Assembly: GCA_963682025.1 (NCBI GenBank)
Contig: OY821521.1
Span: 195,497,026-195,561,025 of the forward strand
Source of the DNA: Cordilura impudica
Lineage: Eukaryota; Arthropoda; Insecta; Diptera; Scathophagidae
Length of the DNA stretch: 64,000 nt
Direction of reading: 5' to 3'
Part shown: piece after piece, positions 10,166 to 21,695 of the stretch
Layout: every line of letters begins with the position of its first letter
Numbering within the stretch: position 1 is the first letter of the stretch
The notes under the pieces: model-generated
What the model saw: the letters and a program-made list of their open reading frames with translations, nothing else
The model's database searches: none
Told to the model about the DNA's origin: nothing
Program-made: the position numbers and the translations under genes

Positions 10166-11805
10166 ATTTGGTTTTAACAAAAGCCTTGAACTTATCTAAA
10201 TTTGCTGTAGAATGGTGCTCCCCAAAGGAACTATTTAAAATTTTTATGCTTTACAGCTGTTAAAAAATATAAATTATAAAACCATTTGAGAATAAGCGTT
10301 TGTAATCGTAAAAAGATTAAAAGAACTAAACGAAAAATATTGTAACAAAAAAATATAAAAAAAAAATAAAAATTGAAATAATAATTTTTCTCATAATTAG
10401 TTTGTTACACATTACTGATTTCTGGTATTTACGTATTTTTTTTTTATTGTATCTATTTTATTGTTCTTGCCGCTTATTAACTATCAGCAATTTTAGCTGC
10501 ATGTTAAACTACAAAATTGATCAAATGTTCAAAAAATGAATCAGCCACTTGTCAATTATATTACCAACTCTCTCTATATTCTCAGTATTATAACAGTTTC
10601 TCTCGTTTTAATGCATTTTGTACGATCTTATGATTTGCAGTATCGTCTGTAGCGTTTTTTTTTTTATTAATAGTTTAACGTTGTTTTGAATATAATAAAA
10701 ACGTTGATCTTTGATCCTGAGCCACATTAATTCTAATTCAATCAGTAAAAATTTTTTGTATTTTTGAAATAAAAGAGTATAAAAATGAATAAGAAATTAA
10801 AGCAAAAACAATTTGTATCTGTTTTATTATATCATTTAAAAGCTGACATTAAAAATATTATATTTTTCCGTATCAACGAGGGTGGCGCAATAAGTTTGTG
10901 ATGACCTAATGAAATTTACTCGTGGTTAATTAATAAATGAACTGTTCAAATGCTGCCGTCAACTACCATCAGTTATACACTGAATGGACAGTATTAACAT
11001 TCCTTTGATATGATAACAGAAAAAATTTCATAAAGTTGCCAGGATGATACTCATTTCACTTGACATTGATAGAGGCATCGTGTGATGAGTATAAGTATTT
11101 AATTTTTTTTTTAATGTTTTTTAAATTGTAAGAAAATCACGAAATGAAAAACCATAAATGTGGTTTTACTCTTTATTTATTTTGTTTTTATTCTTTTTTT
11201 AATTGTGTAATTGAGAAAATTAATACCAGTATTTCCTAAAAATTTAAAATATTTTCAATAGTTTTACACAGAGGTTGAAAGGGATTTATTCCTTATTTAT
11301 TTTAAATTTTTATAAAAATTTATAATTGAGAAAATTCGTTCAATTTGAAAGTTCACTGGACGATTTCTGATTTTTAACAGGAATTTTTTTTAAATTCCAA
11401 AATAATTTTCTAAATTTTAAAAGGAATTTATTGAGTTTCAGATGGAATTTTCCTAAATTAAATTTTAATTTTATGAATTCAAAATAGAGTTTTCTATATT
11501 TCAAATTTAATTTTTTGACTTTATTAAATTTTATATCAATTTTAAATTGATTTTTTTTATAAGTTTTAAAAGGAATTTTAAGAATTTAAAATTAATTTTT
11601 AGATTTTTTTTTTGAATGGATTCGAAATTCAAAATAATTTCAAATGTAATTACCAAATACCGATATTTTTTTTAGTTTTAGAATTGAAATTTTGAATTTG
11701 AAAACAAATTTTGTTTTTTTTTTTTATTTATTTTTTCAATTTTATAATTGAGAATATTCCATTCTATTGAAATACAATTGACATATTTCTAAGGTTGGAG
11801 TAATT
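10166..11805. other. AT-rich, mostly featureless; AATTTYAAAAGGAATTTT-like motifs
   Basis: No gene seen. From about 11,340 the sequence is full of loosely repeated AATTCCAAAATAATTTT and GAATTTCAAATGGAATTTT phrases, which resume after the array at 12,480-12,780. A segment near 10,867-10,905 (GAGGGTGGCGCAATAAGTTT) has the feel of a mariner-type terminus, but no partner end was found. Confidence 0.5.
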
Positions 11806-12480
11806 TTTAAACTCTTTCTTTTAACTCATACTCTCTGTCTGTCTGTCTGCCATGGGTGAACCCCATTCCCCCTTATCCAAATGATCTGAAACTTTGCCCA
11901 TAGTCTTGTCGTGACTACAGATTAATTTTGGGGTAGTCACCCACACAGTCACGCGTGGTCACACACAGTCACGGAGTGATCTAAATGTCATTTCCCCTCA
12001 TACGATCGATCTCAAACTTGTTCCATACACTTGCTGTGAAAAAAGATTAACTTTTACTTAGTCACGCACAGTCACGCATGGTCACTCACAGTCACGGAGT
12101 GATCTAAATGTCATTTAACCTCATCCGACTTATCTGCAACTTGGTCGATATACTTGCTGTAAAGAAAGATCAACTTCGACATAGTCACGCGCAGTCACGC
12201 ATAGTCACGCACAGTCACGGAGTGATTCAAAACCCATTTTCCCTTATCCGATCGATCTAAAACTTGGTCTATAGACTTACTGTGAAAAAAGATTAACTTT
12301 GACATAGTCACGCACAGTCACGGAGAGATTAAAACCCCACTTCCCCTCATCCGATGGATCTGAAACTTTGTCCATAGACTTGTTGTGGCCAAAGATTAAT
12401 TTTAAGTTAGCCACACACAGTCACGCACAGTCACGAATATTCAAAACTCATATGCATAAGGAAAGAAAGAGTTTTAATAA
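11806..12480. repeat. Tandem array of ~120-bp units carrying GTCACGCACA microrepeats
   Basis: Five units start near 11,855, 11,990, 12,112, 12,230 and 12,338. Each has the order CCYCATCCGATNGATCTRAA, ACTTGGTCYATANACTTG, TGTGAAAAAAGATTAACTTT and then one to three copies of CAGTCACGCA/GTCACGCAT, ending CAGTCACGGAGTGAT. The block is bounded by inverted sequences: AAACTCTTTCTTTTAACTCA at the left, and a right end whose reverse complement reads AAACTCTTTCTTTCCTTATG. It is much less AT-rich than its surroundings. It encodes nothing recognisable. Confidence 0.75.
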
Positions 12481-12836
12481 AAACTCTGTTTTTAATGGGT
12501 TATATTATTTTAATTTGTAATAGAATTTTCTAAATTTTAAATGAAATTTTCTGAATTTCAAATAGAATTTTTTGAATTTTAAATAAATTTTTTTTAAATT
12601 CCAAAAGAAATTTTAAATCCAATTTTTTGAATTTCATATGGAATTTTAGGAATTTCAAATATAATTTTTTGAATTTCAAATATAATTTTTGTATTTAAAT
12701 GGAATTTTCCGAAGTTAAAATTCATGCATTACAAATATCTGAATTTCAAATTACTAAGCAGCAGTTGATGTTTTTAGAATGTCAAAAAGAAAATCTGAAT
12801 TAAAAAAAAAAATGTCCTGAATTTTAAAGCAAAGTA

Positions 12837-13016
12837 CAGTGTGACCTCGATTAACCGGGGTGGTCGGGATCGGAAGCATTCCGGATAATAAATTTTCCCG
12901 GTTAATTGAGTACAATTTGGTGTTTTTATTTTAATATTAATTTATTTAATAAATGAATTGTTATGGATTTATGCAATGAAAATGTATCCAAGCATTTCAT
13001 GTACAATTATAAATAA
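12837..13016 (+). mobile_element. Possible pogo/Tigger-type end (truncated)
   Basis: TACAGTGTGACCTCGATTAA followed by CCGGGGTGGTCGGG and, 40 bp on, TTTTCCCGGTTAATTGAG. CAGTG.NACCTCGNTTAACCGG is the usual start of pogo/Tigger-type DNA transposons. The first and second CCGGTTAA segments also form an inverted pair. The element is cut off at 13,016 by the Helitron CTAG end and no opposite terminus was found. Confidence 0.45.
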
Positions 13017-13393
13017 CTAGCAGATTCCAGCCCTCGAAATTCGAGTGCAAATTCTAGGAAATTTTATTTTTTCATTAAATAAAGAACCTAAAAGTATGCT
13101 AATGAATTATAGCCAATTCACAAATCAACACAAAAAACAAACTCATTTTTATTACAAACACATTAACAAATTTAATAAACACACACATAGCATTGTATAA
13201 TTTTATGAATGTGTTAGTAGCAACTTTAAATGCAATTTACTCAAAATAAGGGAAAAAATTTAAAAATCTGTAAATCTGCAAATCGGCTAAAAAGAAATCT
13301 CTTTCAAATAATATACCTTTGGTCAAAATCGGGATATAACGGTAGAACAAAACATCAGTCAAAAGAAATCGCCTAGCCTATTAATATTATAGA
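13017..13393 (-). mobile_element. Non-autonomous Helitron, family D (complete)
   Basis: On the minus strand it starts TCTATAATATTAATAGGCTA and ends ...CTAG (13,017-13,020). The 3' end has the Helitron hallmark: a hairpin CTCGAATTTCGAG (13,033-13,045) about 12 nt before CTAG. It is inserted between A and T. Length is 377 bp and there is no coding sequence. Sister copies occur at 17.7, 57.8 and 58.8 kb, with related 3' ends at 46.8 and 63.7 kb. Confidence 0.8.
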
Positions 13394-13419
13394 TAAATAA
13401 ATGGAGTAATCTACAACTA

Positions 13420-13650
13420 CTCAACGAATTCCGTATTTACAGCCCCAATATAAAGCTGCTTCCCGATCTTCACTTAGCCCCATCAATAACAAAAATATTT
13501 CATAAATTTTTTTCAAATATAGCATAGATATGAGTTTTTTCAAATCTACAGGCAAAAAAATTAATAAAAATTCCACTCCGATTTTGTTTGTGTCTATTGG
13601 ACCTAAGACCAATTTTCTAAACGCACTATAATTTTCTCAGTTGTTTTTAA
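13420..13650 (+). mobile_element. Dispersed repeat family B, 3' part
   Basis: Contains TATAAAGCTGCTTCCCGATC, TTCACTTAGCCCCATCAA, then CTACAGGCAAAAAAATTAAT, TTGGACCTAAGACCAATTTT and AACGCACTATAATTTTCTCA. This is the downstream half of family B as seen at 57.4-57.7 kb. A minus-strand frame of 63 codons overlapping it is incidental. Confidence 0.6.
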
Positions 13651-13764
13651 TTTAAATTTAAATTATATTTGTTATTGAGAAAATTCATTCCGTTTTAAGA
13701 GAAACTCCTTTTTTCAAAAGAGAAGATTAGTTGGAAGTTTTTAATTTTTCAACTTCAGCAATAA

Positions 13765-14506
13765 TCTGTGGTTTTCTAGAATAACCGCGTATGTCATAAA
13801 ATCAAAATGTTCAGGTGAGGCAAAAAACGTTATATTTGAAATTATGGGCTCGATATAAAGTTTTTAGAACATTTTATTTAACAGTCCTGCAGATATGGGC
13901 AATAAATACTTTATATAGAATTTTGAGTCAAAAATCTTCAGAGGAATAGATCCTAGAGAAGGACGAAAAAACAATATGTAAATTACACTTAAAGTGTGTA
14001 CAAATAAAACAACTTATGTCGACAAACGTCGTTTTCTTTGAAAAAGAAAACTACCACCATGTAGACATAAGTTGTTGTTGCTTGAAAAATGGAGTTTTTT
14101 TGTTCGTCAACAAAAAGTTAACGGGAATTAGTATGAGAATATAACAACGTATTAAGAATAATAGTGATAAAAAATAACAGAAATAAACACACAAGTTTTT
14201 ATAAGTGGTTATACACTGAAAACTAATCCAAAATTATTTTGCATTTTTTTTCATTAATAACAACGTATGTCGCTATGTGTCGTTTTCTGAGAAAATAATT
14301 TGTCAGCGATCATGTCAACCTACATACGTCGTTAGTGCTGCAAATTAATTTAATAAACATTTAAGTTACGTCGTTATTTAAAGAAAAAACTCAGAAATGG
14401 TCAACATTAAAAAGAAAAAAAAATTAACACATGTAAAGAGCGTTAAAAATTAATAACTCAAAACTGACAAAAATGGACATACGTGGTTATTCCAGAAAAC
14501 TACAGA
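13765..14506. mobile_element. 742-bp TIR element, copy 1
   Basis: Left end TCTGTGGTTTTCTAGAATAA; the right end is its imperfect inverse (TTATTCCAGAAAACTACAGA), about 30 bp of terminal inverted repeat including CGCGTATGTC/GACATACGTG. Flanks show AATAA on both sides, a possible 5-bp duplication. The interior has many copies of ACGTCGTT or CGTATGTCG in both orientations, for example at 14,026, 14,262 and 14,325. A second copy lies at 43,354-44,119. It is non-coding, so a non-autonomous DNA transposon. Superfamily is not determined. Confidence 0.75.
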
Positions 14507-15817
14507 AATAACAAACTTGATTTGAATTTGTTTTTATTTATATTTTATTATTTTACTACTTTATTATTATTATTTTTTTTTTTTTTTTGGCTTTAAGAGC
14601 TGATCAATAGTAACGTTGATTTTTTTTCCAACAAAATACTCCATTTATCGGTAAATTATAGAAAATCTATAAGACAGCAAAATTTTTATATAGATATATG
14701 GGAAATCTAGTCACAAATTGGACATAATTTTGTATGGAAAATTGACATTAAAAAAAGAAAAGATTTAGTTCAAATTTACTGAATGTAACGAAAAATTCCG
14801 AAGATTAAAGAAAATTTCCTATATTGATTTAGTTCATTAACTCATCAATAGTCTTTAAAATATTTTACCTGCGTTGTTCAAATTCAGTTTATTTATCCAA
14901 ATTCAGTTTAAACTAGATTTCTTGTTAAATTCTCATCCTGCAATGTTATACTCTCAAATAAAAACTTTCTTTTAAACTTCTGTTTAAAATATCAGAACTG
15001 TAGTAGCACTGCTATTAGTAAAAAACTTACTCGTACTATTATTTATTTATTTTTTTTCTAAAGAAATATTCGCAGCTGTTTTGTGTTTCTTGACTCTGCT
15101 AATAATTGGTTCAACAAGTGTATTTTTCCCCCAATAATAACAATATTAATCTATTTATCAAAATCTATTAATGTGTTAAAAGTTTCTAATACAAACTATC
15201 GTTGTATTTGTAAATATTTATCGTTGGTGGGGTTCAATCTAAATGGAACTCATTATTAGCAGGAATTTGATGCTGTATTATTATTTTGTTTTGTAAGTAT
15301 TACACACAGATGGGATTAATTAGTTGATGTAATATTTTATTAATCTTTGAAAATTATATAAATAGGAAGTTGTGATGGTATTTGGGATATTTAAAATTGT
15401 TTAAAATCGGTACATATCTCTGTGTGAAAAATTTTAGGGGTCATAGTTTGGTTGGGGTAAAATTACTAGGTCAGTGTAGTAAAATCTCTAAAGGGTTTGT
15501 CGTTCTCAGGCCAAAGTTAGTTTTTCAGCTATAACTCAAAAACCATCGATGATTTCTCATTTCATTCTTCAGCAAAATTGTAGCTTAGGCCTAAATAAAT
15601 AATTTTTATTAATATTCCTATCAATATAAAAAATGGAATGAAAAAGATGTGTTGGATTTAATATTACTTTACTAATAAAAATAATCATACGCCATGGATA
15701 TTAGAGATACAGCCAAATTTCGGCCTTATCCCTATCCGCATAAACCTCTTTTTCTAAAACAATCAAAAAAAATAACTTAAATGAAATTTTCTTCCTACAT
15801 TTTCTTAAAATTTATAA
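14507..15817. other. No feature recognised
   Basis: AT-rich DNA with T runs near 14,570. The segment 15,420-15,770 is a little less AT-rich (contains TTTTTCAGCTATAACTCAAA) but shows no frame, splice signals or element ends that could be supported. Confidence 0.45.
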
Positions 15818-16915
15818 TCTATACTAATATAATAAAGAGGTAATGTGTGTTTGTTTGTTTGTTTGTAGGAGGTAATCTCCGTAACTACCCATCTGATCTT
15901 CCTGAAATTTTCATAGAGTCTTACTGCGGACATGGGAAGTGCTATAGGCTATAATTTTTTAAATATTTTTGGTGGGCGTGGCACCTCCCACACAAAGTAA
16001 ATTTTTAATATCATATACATATATTGAGTACTATGATAGGGAGAGCTTTGCAAATTTGTATGAGGTCACCTATTGTTAATATTAATAGCTACGGATAAGT
16101 GGGCGTGGTACCTTCCATACAAGCAATAGTTCAATATTATATATCTCGAGTACTGTGATGGAGAGAGCTTTCCAAATTTGTTTGATGTCACCTATTATTA
16201 ATGTAAGTAGTCGGACAAAAAACGGGCAGTATCGGACCAATAGGCGTGGCACCTGCCATACAAATTAAATATAAAATGCCATATATCGGAGTACTGTAAT
16301 AGTGAGAGTCTTGGGACTTTGTGTGAGCCCATAAGTTATTCATTTGATTAGTTAGACAAAAAATGGGCGTGATCGGAGCAGTGCGCATGGCACCGCCCAT
16401 ACAAAGTAAATATATGATATCATATAACTGGTGTGTTAAAAAAGGAAGCTTTGACACTTTGCACGAGCCCATCAGATCTTAGTATGTGTAGTCGAACAAA
16501 AAATTGGCGGGTTCACAACAATGGGCGTGGCACTCCCCATGCAAAGTAACTATTTAATGTCATATATCTGGAGTACTGTAAAAGAGAGAGCTTTGTGGCT
16601 TTGCGTGAGCCCATAGGTTCTTTGTCTGATTAGTCGAACAAAAAAATGGGCGTGATCCGAGCAGTGGGCGTAGCACCGCCCATGCAAAGTAGATATCTAA
16701 TATCATATAACTCGAGTACTATAAAAGGGAAAGACTCGACATTTTGCATGACTCCATCAGATATTAATGTGAGTAGTCCAATAAAAATTGGGCGGGATGA
16801 GATTAGTGGGCGTGGCACCTCCTATGTAAAAAATATGAAGCGCTACGAAAGCGACAGTCTTTTGACAAGTTCATTAGTTATCAATGTGATTTGTTGTGGA
16901 AGATATATCGCCTAA
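15818..16915 (+). mobile_element. Helitron family E with internal ~140-bp satellite-like array
   Basis: Starts TCTATACTAATATAATAAAG, the very common arthropod Helitron 5' end, followed by GTTTGTTTG repeats. From about 15,965 to 16,890 come seven tandem units of 137-145 bp, each with GGGCGTGGCACCNCCCATAC, AAAGTAAATATNTAATATCA, TATATCTGGAGTACTGTAA, GAGAGCTTTGNNACTTTGCG and AGTAGTCGAACAAAAAATGG. The same unit occurs in shorter form in the copies at 17.2 and 22.3 kb. No clear 3' CTAG end is seen for this copy; it fades out near 16,900. Open frames in both directions are repeat artefacts. Confidence 0.75.
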
Positions 16916-17224
16916 ACCAAAAATCGACAAACCCAAAATCGCGAATAATAAAAATCGCCCAAAAACAAAAATCTTCAAAATCAAAAATGGGCAAAAACAA
17001 AAATCGCTAAAAACTAAGATTGGCAAATGATATTTTAAGTTCAACGCCAATAGTTAGGTGTTGCCAGACCTAATTTGGAAAATCCATGTTCTTCTCATGG
17101 GCAGCTACATGTACCTTGCTCCAGGGTAGGAACGCCGAAAAATCTGATAATTGTTGTACCGAATGAAAAAACAAAAAACATTGCATATCAGCAAGTATCG
17201 AAATAAAAACATCTGTACTAATAA
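16916..17224. repeat. AAAAATCGNNAAAA short-period repeat and unclassified tail
   Basis: 16,917-17,030 has about ten loose copies of CAAAAATCGCCAAAAA-type sequence, the complement of the CGATTTTT modules at 20.0, 33.4 and 44.4 kb. The stretch 17,040-17,170 is less AT-rich (AGGTGTTGCCAGACCTAATT) and unidentified. Confidence 0.5.
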
Positions 17225-17669
17225 TCTATACTAGCATAATAAAGAGGTAATGTGTGTTTGTTTGTTTGTAGGAGGTAATCTCCGTAACTACTCATCTGAT
17301 CTTCCTGAAATGTTCACAGAATCTTACTGCAGATATGAAAAGTGCTACAGGCCGTATTTTTTTAAATATTTTTATTGGGCGTGACACCTCCCATACAAAG
17401 TAAATTTTTAACATCATATATACTAAGTACTATGATAGAGAGAGCTTTGCAAATTTGTCTCAGGTCATCTATTATTAACGTGAGTAGTCAGACAAAAAAA
17501 TGGGCGGGATTGTAAAAATGCGCGTGGCACCCCCCAACAAATTTAATATTAAATGTAATATATCTGAATTAATAGTGAGAGCATTGGGACTTTGCGTGAG
17601 CCCTCTCATAACGATTCGTGGGGGAGGGGGAGGGGGAGGGTGTAGCGAAGCACACCGGGTTACATCTAG
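17225..17669 (+). mobile_element. Helitron family E, short complete copy
   Basis: 5' end TCTATACTAGCATAATAAAG at 17,225, after an A. 3' end: hairpin GGTGTAGCGAAGCACACC (5-bp stem) at 17,639-17,656 followed by GGGTTACATCTAG, ending CTAG at 17,666-17,669 before T. Both termini fit Helitron rules (5' TC, hairpin 10-12 nt before CTRR, insertion into AT). It contains about one and a half of the 140-bp units and a GGGGGA run. It is non-coding; the predicted small frames are incidental. Confidence 0.85.
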
Positions 17670-17689
17670 TATAATATATTTATGTACAT

Positions 17690-17963
17690 TTAGCAGATTC
17701 CAGCCACAAAAAACAAACTCATTTTTATTACATTAACAAATTTAATAAACACACACATAGCATTGTATAATTTTATGTATGTGTTAGTAGCAACTTTAAA
17801 TGCAATTTACACAAAATAAAGGAAAAAATTTTAAAATCTGTAAATCTGCAAAACGGCTAAAAAGAAATACCTTTCAAATAATATACGTTTGGTCAAAATC
17901 AGGATAAAACAGTAGAACAAAACATCAGTCACAAGAAATCGCCTAGCCTATCAATATTATAGA
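17690..17963 (-). mobile_element. Helitron family D, internally deleted copy
   Basis: Same 5' end as the 13.0-kb copy (TATTGATAGGCTAGGCGATT on the minus strand) but the 3' part is shortened: TAGCAGATTCCAGCC joins directly to ACAAAAAACAAACTC, removing the hairpin segment. It lies 20 bp from the family E terminus. Confidence 0.7.
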
Positions 17964-18034
17964 TGTCAAGTTACTTAATTAAAAATTGTCTTTAGTAAAC
18001 CACACCTGTGAGGAATCGACAAACTGCTGAAAAA

Positions 18035-18100
18035 AAATACTCTACAGAAAGTGAGTATTGGGTTTGATAGTACTATATCACCGCTTAAAAAAACAAGTAA
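18035..18100 (+). other. Fragment related to the exon-like segment at 44.3 kb
   Basis: About 65 bp resembles 44,305-44,370: both have an A run, ACTCNNCA(G/A)AAA, then GTGAGTATNGGGTTTGATAG and a TATATNNCCGCTTAAAAAAA stretch. The GTGAGT immediately after the coding-like AAA codon is a good 5' splice-site match in both copies. It is probably part of an unidentified transposon gene. Confidence 0.4.
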
Positions 18101-18104
18101 GAGT

Positions 18105-18610
18105 ATTAAATTGAGCTGTGCCCTCACATTAACACGACTACGTTTTTAAGATGACAATTAAATTTTTTTTTTTAGGAATTTTCATGCTTTTTTATTGAAA
18201 GCAATAGCAATTATTAAATGCATTTTTGTTTTTGGGTTTATTAGCAATGCATACACATTTTTATACCCTCCACACTACTGTTCAGAGGGTATATAGGTTT
18301 GACATTTCGTTTTTAACGCATCGAAATAAATTTCGGAATAAATTGAAATGAATTTCAAAACCATACATTTTCCTGATTCTTATAACAAGGGAAGTTGATT
18401 TAGCGATGGCCGTCTCTCCACCTGTCCGACTGTCTGTGGAACTCACGACTACGCCCTCAATAACTAAGCTGGACTCTTCGCTTTTACATAAAATCGTTTA
18501 TTAATATTCCAAAGGAGTTGCTATTTAAAACTATAAAAATCGGTCCAAAGGGTCACGAGAAATTAAAAATAAAAATGTTATTTTTCGTAACACATGTACA
18601 TGTTGTAATT
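18105..18610 (+). mobile_element. Dispersed repeat family A copy, left of the heptamer array
   Basis: ACAAGTAAGAGTATTAAATT start with a decayed hairpin, then TATACCCTCCACACTACTGT at 18,262, CAGAGGGTATATAGG, a CGATGGCCGTCTCTCCACC block and AACTCACGACTACGCC. It runs into the heptamer array, which has an inverted family A segment on its other side at 19.9-20.0 kb. Confidence 0.6.
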
Positions 18611-18626
18611 GTTCTTGTTCTTGTTC

Positions 18627-19434
18627 TTATAAATTATAAATTATAAATTATAAATTATAAATTATAAATTATAAATTATAAATTATAAATTATAAATTAT
18701 AAATTATAAATTATAAATTATAAATTATAAATTATAAATTATAAATTATAAATTATAAATTATAAATTATAAATTATAAATTATAAATTATAAATTATAA
18801 ATTATAAATTATAAATTATAAATTATAAATTATAAATTATAAATTATAAATTATAAATTATAAATTATAAATTATAAATTATAAATTATAAATTATAAAT
18901 TATAAATTATAAATTATAAATTATAAATTATAAATTATAAATTATAAATTATAAATTATAAATTATAAATTATAAATTATAAATTATAAATTATAAATTA
19001 TAAATTATAAATTATAAATTATAAATTATAAATTATAAATTATAAATTATAAATTATAAATTATAAATTATAAATTATAAATTATAAATTATAAATTATA
19101 AATTATAAATTATAAATTATAAATTATAAATTATAAATTATAAATTATAAATTATAAATTATAAATTATAAATTATAAATTATAAATTATAAATTATAAA
19201 TTATAAATTATAAATTATAAATTATAAATTATAAATTATAAATTATAAATTATAAATTATAAATTATAAATTATAAATTATAAATTATAAATTATAAATT
19301 ATAAATTATAAATTATAAATTATAAATTATAAATTATAAATTATAAATTATAAATTATAAATTATAAATTATAAATTATAAATTATAAATTATAAATTAT
19401 AAATTATAAATTATAAGTTATAAATTATAAATTA
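18627..19434. repeat. Near-perfect (TTATAAA)n heptamer array, ~115 units
   Basis: About 808 bp of uninterrupted TTATAAA repeats. Phase is kept without a single insertion or deletion across the array, and I find only one substitution (TTATAAG at 19,411-19,417) before it decays at the right edge. The unit contains only A and T and is a good candidate for assembly-sensitive or recently amplified satellite-like DNA. Confidence 0.97.
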
Positions 19435-19915
19435 AAAATTAAGAATTAAAATTTAAAAATTAAAAATTAAAAATTGAAATTTCAAAATTAAGAATTAAAA
19501 ATCAAAAATTAAAAATAAATGTTAAAAATTAAAAATTATAAATTAAAAATTAAGAATTAAAATTTAAAAATTAAAATTAAAAAAAAAATTAGGAATTCAA
19601 AATTCAAAATCAAAAATTAAAAATTTCAAATTACAAATTAAAAGTTAAAAATTAAAAATTAAAAACAAAATTTAAAAATAAAAATTAAAAATTAAAAACT
19701 AAAAATTTTAAATTAAAATTTAAAAATTAAGAATTAAAAATTCAAAATAAAATTAAAAATCAAAAATTAAAAATTTCAAATTATATATTAAAAGTTAAAA
19801 ATTAAAAATTAAAAACTAAATTTAAAAATAAAAATTGAAAACCTAAAATTACATATTAAAAATCAAAAATTACACATTAAAAATTAAAAACGAAAAATTA
19901 AATTAAATCAAGAAT
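19435..19915. repeat. Degenerate AAAAATT-type repeat
   Basis: Irregular AAAAATTAAAAATTAAGAATT-like sequence, an apparently decayed form of 7-bp AT-only repeats similar to those at 28.0-29.2, 29.9-30.2 and 47.6-48.4 kb. It contains no C or G except in scattered GAATT, CAAAATT and similar variants. Confidence 0.85.
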
Positions 19916-19919
19916 ATAT

Positions 19920-20120
19920 ATAAAATATATATATGGGGTCTTCGGAATTTATTTCGAAGAGCTACAAACGGTTTGACAAACTCATATATACCCTCTGTAT
20001 AGAGGTGTGGAGGGTATAAAAAGAAAATCGCTGAGTGAATTTTCGATTTGAACGATTTTTCGCGAAGACTTAAAGAAAATTTTGGCGATTTTTTGTGCTA
20101 TTACTTTTTTGACACATTTT
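19920..20120 (-). mobile_element. Family A end plus GGCGATTTT module
   Basis: 19,930-20,020 reads ATTTATTTCGAAGAGCTACA, GGTTTGACAAACTCATATAT and GAGGTGTGGAGGGTATAAAA, the family A block in minus orientation. From 20,023 follows AAATCGCTGAGTGAATTTTC, GATTTTTCGCGAAGACTTAA and TTTTGGCGATTTTTTGTGCT, which matches 44,360-44,480. Confidence 0.55.
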
Positions 20121-21370
20121 TTTTTTGGCGATTTGTTTTTTCGATAACAAAAAAAAGTTGAGCTTGAAAGAACTCTATAAACCCTATTGAAAAAAATTAA
20201 ACAACCGTAAAAACGTTTTTTGCCCGAAATCGCAACGTTCAAAATGAAATAATACACAGAAGAATTTTTAATGGATATTCCTCTCGAAAACTTTTGAAAA
20301 ATTTTAGGTTTTCTTAAGGAAATTATTCCTCTCAAATATTTACTTTTCTCTGAAGTTTTCAAAAGCTTCAACCTTGTTGTAAGTTCTTGTTTTGGAGAAA
20401 AGTTGGCTATTGAACTCTTAAAAAAAATACTTTAAAGTTCTCGGTCTAGTTCATTCGCCATGTGTGAGTAGACGACACTACTCCATAAATATATAGTGAT
20501 TTAAAACTTTAACGAAATAATTCTTTATAAGATCTGTTACATATTTCATATGATGTATGGTTATTAATTATGATGATGGACAACAAACATGCTGAAATAT
20601 AAAAACAAAAAAATATTTATTGAAAGTGTTAAGAAAACAGTGAAATATATACAATTTATAAAACTATTAATTCTTTGATGTTTTGTATTTAAACATTTTT
20701 TTTTAATACAAACAGTGTGTGTCGAAAACAAACCTCGATGAACGTAAGGGGTCGTTTACTTTAGCGGATTGTGTGTTAAGATCTGTTAAAAGGCCTTGTG
20801 ATAGAGACAAAAACACTTCAGATTTCAAATTGTGTTTTAAACGTTTTACAAAAAAAAAAAGGTTCTGTCTCTTAAAAACAGGGTTGCAATTTTTGTTTGG
20901 AATTCACTTGCGTTTTCTTTAATGAACAGCTAGCTGATTGAATTTAATTTTATTATCCTATACCATAATTTATAGAGGAAGGAAGGATAAGCATAAAAAC
21001 CAAATAAGCATAAAATAGTTGCCAGCCGACATGAAACAGTTCATATTGAAAAATATTTTTATATGGGTACTAGGTTGAAAAGTGTATCTATTGTGACCGC
21101 AAAAAAATTCGAGATAAATCTGCGTAATATTTTTATTTTAATATAGAAAAAGAAAATGAAAATCGGGAATCAGCTTTATATGAGGACTATAATTAAAAAT
21201 GGCCCTATAGAGTTTATTTTTCGAGCGCCAATTAAGAAAATTTGGATCTTAGAACAATTTAAATCGATTTTTGTCAATTTCAATAATTTTATAAAAATAA
21301 CTTCATATTTGCCACCTACGAGGCCGATCCTAGAACAACCCGACCTGACAAAGAAAACACAACAAATTTG
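20121..21370. other. No feature recognised
   Basis: AT-rich DNA. Open frames of 129 codons on the minus strand (19,982-20,371) and 67 on the plus (20,719-20,922) have no recognisable motif; the first overlaps the repeat above. No RNA gene or element end was found. Confidence 0.4.
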
Positions 21371-21695
21371 GGAAATATTTTCTTTATTTCTCAACATAAT
21401 CTTCTTTTAGCTCGTTACATTTTTCCCAGCGATATTCAATAGCTTCGATACTCTGTTTATAGTAACTGTCTAGCTTCATAAAATAGCCATTAACCGCAGA
21501 CTACAACTCTTCGTTGCTTTCAAATCTTTTACCACCGAGCCATTTTTTCAAGTTTGGACTGAAGTGGCGAATAAAGTGGGTTATGAAGCAATTCATGGAT
21601 TTTAACCATCGCAATAGTGAATGTGTGAATTGATGAAACAGCACTTTCTTTTTCGCCACATGTGGCCTTTGCTCATCACTTCAACTCTGCAATAA
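21371..21695 (-). pseudogene. mariner transposase, C-terminal remnant
   Basis: Reading the minus strand, the end of the frame gives YYKQSIEAIEYRWEKC then NELKEDYVEK before a stop near 21,392. That is the usual C-terminus of mariner transposases (YYxxGIexLexRWxKCIxLxGdYVEK). Upstream the frame is broken. Further mariner sequence lies at 24.7-25.1 kb, on the far side of a hAT insertion. The remnant cannot encode an active protein. Confidence 0.75.

Noticed and set aside
10867..10905. GAGGGTGGCGCAATAAGTTT as a mariner end
   Set aside because: No matching inverted end or TA pair was found within several kilobases.
16188..16915. Frames reading CMGGATPT-like peptides
   Set aside because: They are translations of the 140-bp Helitron unit and occur on both strands.
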